Below, piece by piece: positions 19,010-26,431 of a stretch of 64,000 nt of DNA. The stretch comes from CAYLXN01 sp964388235 (lineage in GTDB: Bacteria; Patescibacteriota; Saccharimonadia; Saccharimonadales; Saccharimonadaceae). The stretch spans positions 1-64,000 of the forward strand of contig CAYLXN010000002.1 of assembly GCA_964388235.1 (NCBI GenBank), written 5' to 3'. Made by a program: the position numbers and the translations under genes. Each line of letters begins with the position of its first letter. Positions within the stretch are counted from its first letter, which is position 1. Below the pieces are notes generated by a model. The model was not told the DNA's origin, did no database searches, and saw nothing but the letters and a program-made list of their open reading frames with translations.

Positions 19010-19039
19010 TTGACAAAGGCATGATGTTTATGGTAAAAT
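19010..19039 (+). promoter_or_regulatory. Promoter of the CHAP hydrolase (TTGACA - 18 nt - TAAAAT)
   Basis: A -35 TTGACA (19010-19015) and -10 TAAAAT (19034-19039) are spaced by 18 nt. The -10 ends 8 nt before the ATG at 19048, predicting a leaderless message and ruling out the earlier ATG at 19021, which lies within the promoter. Confidence 0.75.
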
Positions 19040-19047
19040 GGAAGTTG

Positions 19048-20196
19048 ATGAAAAGTAAAAAACCAACAATCAAGCTAAACTCACTATTCAAGAAATCCAG
19101 CTTGTGGCTGGCGATCTTTTTGACGGTTTTTGGTGGAATTTTTGGGGTTTATCAATCAGTTTTTGAGGCTAAAGCCGACACTTATGATGATCAGATTGAA
19201 GAACTAAAGCAGCAAAATCAACAATACAACTACCAGGCGACAGAATTTCGCCAGCAGGCGGCGACGCTTGAGGGGGAGTTAGCCAACCTTGATCGAGAAA
19301 AGAAAGCAATTCAGGCTTCGATTGCTGAGTCACAAAAGCAAATTAAAACTTTGAAGCAGGAAATTGTAGTCACCGAAGGCAGGATCGAGACCAACCAAGA
19401 GGCGATTGGCGACGTGATCGCGCAACTGTACATGGTGCAAGATGTTTCGCCGCTGGAGAGACTGGCGGGCAGTCAAGATTTGGCAGAATTTATCGATCAG
19501 GAGGCTAACTTGACTAGCATGCAGTCGTCGCTCAACGACACCGTCAAGCGAGTCCGAGCTGAACGAGATAAACTTCAAACTCAGAAGAAAAAAGTTGAGG
19601 AAACGCTAGCTAACCAAAAATCTCAAGAAGCCACTAAAATCGCCAAGGAAAAAGAGCGAGCTGAATTGCTGGCAACTACTAAGGGTAAAGAAGCTAACTA
19701 TCGACAATTAGCTAAGCAGAACAACTCTCGCATCGACAAATTGCGCGAAGAGCAGAAAGCGGCTAACTTAGCGGCGATGCAGACAATGAATGTTTCAGTG
19801 CCTGGCGGAGTGGCTGGCGGTGGTGGTTATCCAGGGAAGTGGGCTAATGCGCCCCTCAACGCCTATGTTGACTCATGGGGGATGTATTCTCGGCAATGTG
19901 TTAGTTATACGGCTTGGAAAGTTTGGTCAACTGGGCGACGCATGCCGCACTGGGGTGGTCGTGGTAACGCCAATCAATGGCCATCAAGCGCTCGAGCCGA
20001 CGGTATTCCGACTGGTGACACCCCTAAAGTAGGTTCAGTGGCGATGTGGCCGATTGGTTACTATGGCCACGTGATGTATGTCGAGGCGGTCCATGGCAAC
20101 GGCATGATTACGGTTAGTGACTACAACCTCGCATGGGACGGTTTGTATCGCAAATACGATCGTTCAGCAGCTGGTTTGACCTACATCTATTTCTAA
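19048..20196 (+). CDS. Secreted coiled-coil peptidoglycan hydrolase with CHAP domain
   Basis: The start is taken at ATG 19048, since the upstream ATG 19021 lies inside the promoter. The protein has a signal peptide (SLWLAIFLTVFGGIFGVYQSVFEAKA), an EnvC/PcsB-like long coiled coil (~45-240), a Gly-rich hinge and a C-terminal CHAP domain (~265-382). The CHAP catalytic Cys is in SRQCVSYTAW (~284) and the His in YGHVMYV (~338). CHAP amidases or endopeptidases cut peptidoglycan, and PcsB/RipC-type coiled-coil enzymes are activated by FtsEX. The gene lies 27 nt after ftsX, which strongly supports that pairing. Confidence 0.92.
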   Translation: MKSKKPTIKLNSLFKKSSLWLAIFLTVFGGIFGVYQSVFEAKADTYDDQIEELKQQNQQYNYQATEFRQQAATLEGELANLDREKKAIQASIAESQKQIKTLKQEIVVTEGRIETNQEAIGDVIAQLYMVQDVSPLERLAGSQDLAEFIDQEANLTSMQSSLNDTVKRVRAERDKLQTQKKKVEETLANQKSQEATKIAKEKERAELLATTKGKEANYRQLAKQNNSRIDKLREEQKAANLAAMQTMNVSVPGGVAGGGGYPGKWANAPLNAYVDSWGMYSRQCVSYTAWKVWSTGRRMPHWGGRGNANQWPSSARADGIPTGDTPKVGSVAMWPIGYYGHVMYVEAVHGNGMITVSDYNLAWDGLYRKYDRSAAGLTYIYF

Positions 20197-20260
20197 TAAT
20201 CTAGCGTAAGCAACTTATTTATGCTATACTTTTTAAAGTATAATTTGTTATTTTTTAATT

Positions 20261-21484
20261 ATGAAAGAGGGAAGCTTGAACCAAAAACCATCAAAATCTG
20301 GGATTTATTTAGATAAAGTTACGCTGATTACGCTCTTAGTATTGGTTTTTGTGGCTGGCTTGGTGATTTCCGATCGAGGACAGACTTGGAAGCGGCAATT
20401 TTATCAAGCAATTGGTGACGAGGAGAAAGCCAAGTCACTTGATTGGTCGTCGCTTGATAAATTTCATGATATTTTGGCGAATCGGTTTGACGGTCAGTTA
20501 GACTCGGAAAATCTTCTAGATTACGCCTACAAAGGGCTAGCAGCTTCAACTGGTGATCCACACACTAATTATCTGACAGCTGAAGAGTCAAAAGAATTGA
20601 CTGGCGAACTGTCGGGTGATTTTGGAGCTGGCATCGGCGCTGAGCTGGGGATGCGCAATGGTTATGTTGAAGTAATGAAGGCGCTTGAAAATAATCCTGC
20701 TAAGAAGGCGGGGATTATTAATGGTGATGTGATCGTCGAGGTTAACGGGGAAAATGTGGCTGGTCAAGAATTGGAAGTGGTGGTCAAAAAAGTCCGCGGA
20801 GAGGTTGGCAGCAAGGTCAAGTTAGGGATTTTGCGAGAAGACAGCCCTGAGAAAAAATATTTTGAAGTTACGCGGGCGAAAATTAACAATCCTAGCGCTA
20901 GTTTGACTTTTCAGGGCGATATTGCCGTGGTTGACTTGGCTCGGTTTGACGATGAAATTGATAAATTGATGACTTCGATCGCCAAGGAAATTGTTGCCAA
21001 GAAAGCCAAGGGAGTCATTATCGACTTGAGAGGCAATACTGGTGGCTATTTGGCAAAAGTTGGGCCAGTGGCTGGCTTGTGGATTAGCGACAAGGAAGTG
21101 GTGGTCGAGAAGCGCAAAGGTGAGGCGACCGAAAAGACCAATTCTTCGGTAAATAAAGACGTTTTGCGGGACACTCCGACGGTGATTTTGGTGAATAATA
21201 GCACGGCTAGTGCCAGTGAGATTTTGGCTGGGGCGTTGAAGCATTACCAGAAAGCGACTTTAATCGGTGAGCAAACTTACGGCAAGGGCAGTGTCCAGGA
21301 AATGGTACCGTTCAAAACTGGGATTTTGAAGGTCACGGTTGAGCACTGGTATTTGCCAGGTGACGTTTCGATCGAGAAAAATGGCATCAAGCCCGACCAA
21401 AAAGTTGAGCTGAGTCTTGATGATTACAAAAATAAACGCGACCCGCAATTTGACGCTGCACTGAAGTTTTTACAGACAAAATAA
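20261..21484 (+). CDS. S41 C-terminal processing peptidase with PDZ domain
   Basis: The 407-residue protein has an N-terminal membrane anchor (~18-36), a CtpA N-terminal helical part, a PDZ domain (~110-200: GIGAELGMRNGYVEV, AKKAGIINGDVIVEVNGENV) and the S41 catalytic fold, with the Ser in NNSTASASEILAGA (~315) and the Lys in TYGKGSVQ (~341). Such proteases act outside the membrane on C-termini and in several bacteria control peptidoglycan hydrolases. Following FtsEX and a CHAP hydrolase, that regulatory role is a reasonable inference. A TATAAT lies about 20 nt before the ATG. Confidence 0.93.
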   Translation: MKEGSLNQKPSKSGIYLDKVTLITLLVLVFVAGLVISDRGQTWKRQFYQAIGDEEKAKSLDWSSLDKFHDILANRFDGQLDSENLLDYAYKGLAASTGDPHTNYLTAEESKELTGELSGDFGAGIGAELGMRNGYVEVMKALENNPAKKAGIINGDVIVEVNGENVAGQELEVVVKKVRGEVGSKVKLGILREDSPEKKYFEVTRAKINNPSASLTFQGDIAVVDLARFDDEIDKLMTSIAKEIVAKKAKGVIIDLRGNTGGYLAKVGPVAGLWISDKEVVVEKRKGEATEKTNSSVNKDVLRDTPTVILVNNSTASASEILAGALKHYQKATLIGEQTYGKGSVQEMVPFKTGILKVTVEHWYLPGDVSIEKNGIKPDQKVELSLDDYKNKRDPQFDAALKFLQTK

Positions 21485-21513
21485 AAAAGCACCCTTGGCA
21501 AAAAGGTGCTTTT
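21485..21513. terminator. Bidirectional terminator after the S41 peptidase gene
   Basis: AAAAGCACC pairs with GGTGCTTTT around an 11-nt loop, directly after the S41 stop and before the 3' end of the minus-strand orphan. Confidence 0.8.
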
Positions 21514-21541
21514 GGTGTTTGCGATAAGATTGGAAATTGCC

Positions 21542-22189
21542 TTATCTTAGGCACTTCGTTTCTTTTATTTTTTCTTTGGCCTCAGGAAATAGGAGCGCAA
21601 TAACAAAATTATTGCAGAGTTCCTTCTCTAGTCTCTCTATTTCTCCTGGTAAATAATTTGTCACCACTTCTTGATACCTAAGTATCGTTTTTGCAAACAG
21701 GTCATTCTCCTTCTCTAAATATAGAGGAAAAATTTTGGTTGCAGGGCGATTTTTATGACTTAATAATCTTTCTTTACCCACAACTTCTTTTTCTAAATGA
21801 CCTGTGTTCTCATCATATTTAAAAACGGTGAGTTTTTTTAGTTCTTTTAAGCAAGGAAAGCTAAATTTGCCTGCTAAAAAGATAAATTTATGAGTTTCCC
21901 CTATCTTTTCTGTGAATCTAACGATAAGGTTAATCGTTAGATAGTTGTTTAAGAGGTGAGTGTTTTTATACCTCTTTGGGTTCCAAATGAGATCATCTTT
22001 TTTAATAATCTCTTTGGTAATAATATTGTCATCGAAAGGATCTTTAATGACAATACCATTATTGTCTCTATCCAGAAGAGACGGATCGCTTTGATTAAAG
22101 CTGATTTTATTTTCAGAGTAATCATAGCTAAATAAATTTTCTCTTCCACTAGTGTCAACAACTAAATTCACTTCATTTTTTTTATTCAT
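21542..22189 (-). CDS. Orphan protein of unknown function
   Basis: The 215-residue protein is not recognised. It is soluble, rich in Asn, Lys and Glu, with a beta-rich first half (VVDTSGRENLFSYDY, NYLTINLIVRFTE) and a helical C-terminal region ending KEKIKETK. There is no signal peptide. It has the strongest promoter among the orphans: TTGACA, 18 nt, TATAAT on the minus strand, a leader of about 75 nt with a small CTCTC/GAGAG hairpin, and AGGAGGG before the ATG. Base composition is AT-richer than the flanking ctp and rnhA genes. It shares a terminator with the S41 gene and diverges from rnhA. Confidence 0.65.
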   Translation of the reverse strand: MNKKNEVNLVVDTSGRENLFSYDYSENKISFNQSDPSLLDRDNNGIVIKDPFDDNIITKEIIKKDDLIWNPKRYKNTHLLNNYLTINLIVRFTEKIGETHKFIFLAGKFSFPCLKELKKLTVFKYDENTGHLEKEVVGKERLLSHKNRPATKIFPLYLEKENDLFAKTILRYQEVVTNYLPGEIERLEKELCNNFVIALLFPEAKEKIKETKCLR

Positions 22190-22272
22190 ATTGTTTCCCT
22201 CCTGTTTTTATGAATAATTTTTCTTATCGCTTTTTAATAAAACTTCTCTCTTAAAAGTTGAGAGATGTCCGT

Positions 22273-22302
22273 ATTATATAATATAAAATACTATTTTGTC
22301 AA
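22273..22302 (-). promoter_or_regulatory. Consensus promoter of the orphan gene at 21542-22189
   Basis: On the minus strand TTGACA (22302-22297) and TATAAT (22278-22273) are 18 nt apart. Transcription should begin near 22266, about 75 nt before the ATG. Confidence 0.8.
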
Positions 22303-22328
22303 TAGTTATCTAAACAAACTATCCATGA

Positions 22329-22334
22329 TATAAT
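22329..22334 (+). promoter_or_regulatory. -10 box of the rnhA operon, leaderless
   Basis: TATAAT ends 7 nt before the ATG at 22342 with no ribosome-binding site between them, so the transcript should start at or next to the start codon. Confidence 0.65.
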
Positions 22335-22341
22335 ATTTTCA

Positions 22342-22803
22342 ATGATAAATTTATACACTGACGGTTCGGCCAGTCCCAACCCTGGCCCGGGAGGTTACGC
22401 AGTGGTTGATATCGATGGTCGACCGCTGGCGGTTGGCTGCGAGCGCCAGACGACTAATATTCGGATGGAAGCGACTGCGCTCGGGGCAGCGATGAAGTTA
22501 GCCGACGGCAAGCCGTGCCAAATTCACACTGATAGCCAATTCTGGATCAATGTTTTGACCCAATGGGCTAAAGGTTGGGCCGCCAATAATTGGACCAAGA
22601 AAAAAGGTGAAATCAAAAATCTCGATTTAGTCCAAGAATTATACCAACTTTATAATGATTCCAAGGCGGTGTTAATTTGGGTGCGCGGTCACAACGATCA
22701 TCCGCAAAATGAAGCTGCTGATCGTTGGGCCAACGCGGCGCGACAGGGGATGACGCTGGAGCAAGCTCAGGCGACATTTGACCAAGAGGAGGCAGACAAA
22801 TGA
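22342..22803 (+). CDS. rnhA: Ribonuclease HI
   Basis: The 153-residue enzyme keeps the RNase H fold and catalytic acids: YTDGSASPNPGPGGYAVV (Asp ~6), the Glu in NIRMEATALGAA (~43), the Asp in IHTDSQFWIN (~63) and the late Asp in NEAADRWA. It cleaves RNA in RNA:DNA hybrids. It is the first gene of a tight operon: its TGA overlaps the ATG of the next gene (ATGA), and the whole unit appears to be read from a leaderless promoter. The C-terminal extension after the last Asp is short. Confidence 0.93.
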   Translation: MINLYTDGSASPNPGPGGYAVVDIDGRPLAVGCERQTTNIRMEATALGAAMKLADGKPCQIHTDSQFWINVLTQWAKGWAANNWTKKKGEIKNLDLVQELYQLYNDSKAVLIWVRGHNDHPQNEAADRWANAARQGMTLEQAQATFDQEEADK

Positions 22804-23360
22804 GACAGATTTCCATCAAAGTCAAGCTCGACTCACCAATCGAGGCCATCAAGCCTCTCAGTGAGGCTGGCAAACGCTTCGAAAAGTCATTTAGCCAGTT
22901 TGATCGGGTATTTTTGCCGCGCGGCTACCAGCAGGCTTATGGTTCGGCGGTTAATTCACCACGATTGGTGATGCGGACTAATACTTACGACAACACCAAT
23001 GATCCAACTCACCTGATGATTCTTAAGCGACCAATTGACGCCAATTCAAACGTGTTGTTTCAGACGCAAATCATGGATTACAATCAAGCTTCGCACATTG
23101 TTAACCAAATTGGTTACGAGCTGTACGCTGAAGTCTCAAAGCAGCGTCAACGATTGGCGGTTGGTAGTTTTACGTTTTATCTCGATGAAATCCTCAATCA
23201 TGGCTGGTTTTTGAAAGTTGACCGAATTATCGAGGCCGATCAGCCAGCGTCGTTGGAAGAATTATTCCAAATTTTAGACTCAATAGATTTAAGAGGTGCG
23301 CGCACTGCACCGCGTTATAGCGATTTAATTGTAACAGGAGAGAAAAATGTCCAAAGATAA
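22800..23360 (+). CDS. CYTH-like domain protein
   Basis: The 186-residue protein resembles the CYTH (triphosphate tunnel) fold rather than any well-known enzyme. It shows an RLVMRTNTYDN strand, HLMILKRPID, and the KQRQRLAVGSFTFYLDEILNHGWFLKVDRII segment, which mirrors the K-x-R ... lDxvxxLGxFlEiE end of CYTH proteins. The initial E-x-E-x-K signature is reduced to ISIKVKL, so it may be a divergent or non-catalytic member. It overlaps rnhA by 4 nt and the DUF4868 gene by 14 nt, so it belongs to the same operon. CYTH assignment is moderate; it could be a new family. Confidence 0.6.
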   Translation: MRQISIKVKLDSPIEAIKPLSEAGKRFEKSFSQFDRVFLPRGYQQAYGSAVNSPRLVMRTNTYDNTNDPTHLMILKRPIDANSNVLFQTQIMDYNQASHIVNQIGYELYAEVSKQRQRLAVGSFTFYLDEILNHGWFLKVDRIIEADQPASLEELFQILDSIDLRGARTAPRYSDLIVTGEKNVQR

Positions 23361-24348
23361 AGAAGAAACCACCATTAAGTTTGATTTGTTTGCGTGGGCC
23401 AACCGCGCCGAGCAGTACAAAAAGCAATTTAAAATTGAGTTATTCGTCATCAACAAGCATTTCACACCGTTTCGACTCAACCTCAGTCAAGAACTGGAAG
23501 CTCAGGCTAAGACGATTTTCCTGTATGATTTGGTTAATTTTGTCAATCAAGGCGTCGAAACGGGGCTGGAGGTGACTGATTTTGAATCAGCGGAAGCTGA
23601 TAAAAATTCCGTCCAGAAAGTTGGTTTAGAAAAAGTTGAGCGGGCTAGTTATTTGATGAACTTTTTCAACGATCGGCAGGCAGAAATTACCGATTTTACG
23701 CATGAAGAGTACGATTTTCGAATTGTTCGAGCGATTGCCGTCCGCTGTACGCTAGAGGGCGAGTCAGCTGAGGAGTTGCAGCCGTTTTATATCGTCAAGC
23801 AATTGTCGGCTTCGCAAGCGGTAATGGGCGCGACGGCTTGGCAGTTGGAAAACTCAAAAGTTAAGCCGTTGGCGGCCGATGTGGCGCTGAAAGTGCCGCT
23901 AGATAACCAAGTCTTGTTGGCAGGCGATCAGATTTTCATTTTTAATCAGAGTAAATTTGAGCGGTTGTTTAATTACGACTTTAAGAAAATTCAGATTGCT
24001 GAGGAGAAAATCAAGGCGATTGAAGAGCGATTCCAGTTGAGTTTGCCTGATGGTTTGACAATTCAATCGATCGTTCGGGACCGCAAAAAGACGCTGACCA
24101 AATTACAAAAACTAGAGATGACGACCATGAGCCAAGAGGAGTTGATCGATTATGCTGATGAAATGGCGCTGGAGCTGATGACCGATGAGCAGGGAGCGAT
24201 TATTATTCTTGATGGCAATGATCTCGATGTTTTCCTTGGTTTACTGAATGAAGATTACATGCTGAGTACGGTGACTAACAATCGCTACGAAATCACCGCT
24301 AAAAAGATGTTGGGTGAGGCTGACGGCGGCGAACCGCCGCGCGGTTAA
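23347..24348 (+). CDS. DUF4868 (Kiwa KwaB-like) protein
   Basis: The 333-residue protein has the DUF4868 pattern: an N-terminal alpha/beta region with VRAIAVRC, YIVKQLSASQAV, then the hallmark VPLDNQVLLAGDQIFIFNQ...FERLFNYDFKKIQIAEEKIKAIEE (~185-245), where a predicted buried display-and-bind strand precedes FExxFxY. KwaB of the Kiwa anti-phage system carries this domain. No KwaA-like four-helix membrane protein is adjacent; the neighbours are RNase HI, a CYTH-like protein and a Pif1 helicase. AGGAG precedes the ATG. Family call is from pattern memory, not from a search. Confidence 0.6.
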   Translation: MSKDKEETTIKFDLFAWANRAEQYKKQFKIELFVINKHFTPFRLNLSQELEAQAKTIFLYDLVNFVNQGVETGLEVTDFESAEADKNSVQKVGLEKVERASYLMNFFNDRQAEITDFTHEEYDFRIVRAIAVRCTLEGESAEELQPFYIVKQLSASQAVMGATAWQLENSKVKPLAADVALKVPLDNQVLLAGDQIFIFNQSKFERLFNYDFKKIQIAEEKIKAIEERFQLSLPDGLTIQSIVRDRKKTLTKLQKLEMTTMSQEELIDYADEMALELMTDEQGAIIILDGNDLDVFLGLLNEDYMLSTVTNNRYEITAKKMLGEADGGEPPRG

Positions 24349-24354
24349 AGCCCG

Positions 24355-25644
24355 ATGGATCAAGATTTAGCGTTGCGAATTTTGTTGGCTGGTAAATCAG
24401 CCTTGATCACTGGTGAAGCCGGCTCGGGCAAGACTTATTTACTCAATCAATTTGTCTGGCAGTCACGTCAGGCGGGTAAGAGTGTGGCGGTGACGGCAAC
24501 GACTGGTTTGGCGGCGACTCATCTCGGCGGTTCGACGATTCATCGCTGGAGTCGGATGGGAATTATCGATCATTTATCGCCTAATTTTTATAAAAAAATC
24601 ACCGCCAACGACAAAAAACGACTGCGAGAGACTGATATTTTGATTATCGACGAAATTAGCATGCTTAATGATTACCAATTTGATATTTTAAACCAAATTT
24701 TGAAGACAGTGCGCGGTAGTTCGGCGCCGTTTGGTGGTTTGCAGGTGGTGATGAGTGGTGATTTTTTCCAATTGCCGCCGATTCGCAAAGAGGCGCCGCA
24801 AGTTGATATTTTTAGCTCGGGCGGAGCTGGCTTCATCACTACTTCGACGGCGTTTGCTGAGCTGTCGCCGATGATTTGCTATTTAACGGGGCAATTTCGC
24901 CAAACTGACGATGAGTTAAGCAAAATTCTCGAGGCGATTCGAGCTGGGATTGTTGATGATTATGAAATTGATTTATTGCAAGCGCGGATGAATCTGCTGC
25001 TTGATCCGAAGTTAGGCAAAGTAACCAATCTTCATACCACCAACGCTGACGTGGATCGAATTAATCAACGTGAACTGGCGAAAATCACTGAGCCGACTCA
25101 GGTTTTTAAAATGCAGGGCAGGGGCGGTAAATATGGCTTGGCAAGTTTGATTAAATCGGTGCTGGCGCCGCAAAAATTAGAATTAAAGTTGGGCTCGTTT
25201 GTGATGGCGGTCAAAAATGATCCAGTCGAACGCTATGTCAACGGCAGTCTTGGCACGGTGGTTGATTTTGAGATGGTGGAAGGGATGAAATTACCACGAG
25301 TTAAGTTTAATAATGGCCGAAGCGTGATGATCAAGCCTGATTCGTGGGAATTAACCGAAAATGAGCTACAAATTGCCAAAGTGACTCAGTTGCCGTTGCG
25401 GTTGGCTTACGCGATCACGGTGCATAAGGCTCAAGGTATGACGCTTGACGCGGCCCAGATTGATCTGTCGCGGGCGTTTACGCCAGGGATGGGCTACGTG
25501 GCGCTGAGTCGGACTCGCAGTCTCGACAGTCTGTATTTGCTAGGCCTCAACCAAATGGCGCTGACAGTGTCGGATGAAGCGCGTCAGCTTGATGCCGACC
25601 TCAAGCGTCAATCGCAAATCGAAGCCATGAATTGGCAAAAATAA
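24355..25644 (+). CDS. Pif1/RecD-like SF1B DNA helicase
   Basis: The 429-residue helicase has Walker A GEAGSGKTY (~20-28), motif Ia TATTGLAATHLGG with STIHRW, the Walker B ILIIDEISML (~95-104), motif III GDFFQLPPI and Q-F-R in LTGQFRQ, and the C-terminal motifs AYAITVHKAQGMTLD and GYVALSRTRS. This is a complete Pif1 core without added domains; Pif1 helicases unwind 5'-to-3' and resolve G-quadruplexes and R-loops. It begins 6 nt after the DUF4868 stop and ends the operon that opens with RNase HI, so both ends of the operon encode enzymes that deal with RNA:DNA hybrids or unusual DNA. Confidence 0.93.
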   Translation: MDQDLALRILLAGKSALITGEAGSGKTYLLNQFVWQSRQAGKSVAVTATTGLAATHLGGSTIHRWSRMGIIDHLSPNFYKKITANDKKRLRETDILIIDEISMLNDYQFDILNQILKTVRGSSAPFGGLQVVMSGDFFQLPPIRKEAPQVDIFSSGGAGFITTSTAFAELSPMICYLTGQFRQTDDELSKILEAIRAGIVDDYEIDLLQARMNLLLDPKLGKVTNLHTTNADVDRINQRELAKITEPTQVFKMQGRGGKYGLASLIKSVLAPQKLELKLGSFVMAVKNDPVERYVNGSLGTVVDFEMVEGMKLPRVKFNNGRSVMIKPDSWELTENELQIAKVTQLPLRLAYAITVHKAQGMTLDAAQIDLSRAFTPGMGYVALSRTRSLDSLYLLGLNQMALTVSDEARQLDADLKRQSQIEAMNWQK

Positions 25645-25645
25645 A

Positions 25646-25669
25646 AAAACTCACCAGTTGGTGAGTTTT
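25646..25669. terminator. Bidirectional terminator after the Pif1 gene
   Basis: AAAACTCACC and GGTGAGTTTT form a 10-bp stem with a 4-nt loop immediately after the helicase stop codon. Confidence 0.85.
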
Positions 25670-25686
25670 GGACGGTTTTTGGGTCA

Positions 25687-25984
25687 TTATTCGACTATTT
25701 GGTAGCAAATGCCGCTACCTAATAACATAGAATAAGCGATACTTGCGTTTTCTGTTGAAAGAAGTTCCCCTTCCTTAAGAGAAAATTTCTTTTTCTTTCG
25801 AGGGTCGTCTATTATTAACAGCTCACTGTCAACAAAGACCAAAATGTCTCCTTTCTCTCCCTCGATATGGATAGTTTTGTTCGTCTTTGATGGTTTGTTT
25901 AGAATCAGGAACAGTCACTTTTTCTCTGTAGCCAAATCCCTTAACCTTCTTTTTTTTGTTGATAAAAACTAGAATTACTTTCAT
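25687..25984 (-). pseudogene. Frameshifted small orphan gene (or sequencing error)
   Basis: AAGGAGGGATTATT precedes an ATG at 25984. The first frame reads MKVILVFINKKKKVKGFGY...KQTIKDEQ and then drifts into basic sequence and stops. The +1 frame, entered around 25870-25880 near AACAAAAC, continues plausibly as KTIHIEGEKGDILVFVDSEL...SMLLGSGICYQIVE to a TAA at 25687. A single-base indel would restore about 98 residues. It lies 19 nt after the orphan at 26004-26342, so the two look like one operon. Neither half is recognised. Confidence 0.6.
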
Positions 25985-26003
25985 AATAATCCCTCCTTAA
26001 GAA

Positions 26004-26342
26004 CTATTGTGATGTTTGTGGTCTTACGATCTCAATACCGACCTCTTCTTTGGGGTCAGATTTTAAGAAAGCGGCTACTGTCTCAATCTCTTTCGAAACG
26101 ATCCCTCCGACTTCAGCTACCACCAACGGATTTTCATCCCAATTCTTGATTTTTAGGACTCGAATCCCTTCTTTAGTGTCAATCCTAGATAATTGAAGAC
26201 GAACTTTAGACTGAACGGCGCATATTTCAATAGCACCTATCGTCCTCCAGTCAACTATTTGCTCATCTCTTCTAAAGCTGAAGGCTTCGATCTCTCCTTC
26301 TTCGTTAATTAAAATCTTAATAACTCTTCTAAATTCTTCCAT
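26004..26342 (-). CDS. Orphan protein of unknown function
   Basis: The 112-residue protein looks beta-rich and soluble: EEFRRVIKILINEEGEIEAF, a central VRLQLSRIDTKEGIRVLKI and an acidic, helical end. No signal peptide or membrane helix is present and I do not recognise the family. AAGGAGGGG precedes the ATG, and TTGACT with a 17-nt spacer to AATAAT lies upstream on the minus strand. The leader shares AGTTCTTT plus an A run before GGAGG with the orphan at 10328-10732. It is the first gene of a pair with the frameshifted ORF, convergent with the Pif1 operon. Confidence 0.65.
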   Translation of the reverse strand: MEEFRRVIKILINEEGEIEAFSFRRDEQIVDWRTIGAIEICAVQSKVRLQLSRIDTKEGIRVLKIKNWDENPLVVAEVGGIVSKEIETVAAFLKSDPKEEVGIEIVRPQTSQ

Positions 26343-26431
26343 ATTTTTCCCCTCCTTTTAGTTTTTTAAAGAACTAACCGTACCAACATTATTATTAACT
26401 ATTTTAGCCCAAAAGTCAATTTAGAGCGGAT

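Noticed and set aside
19021..19047. CHAP hydrolase start at ATG 19021
   Set aside because: The segment contains the spacer and -10 box of the gene's own promoter.
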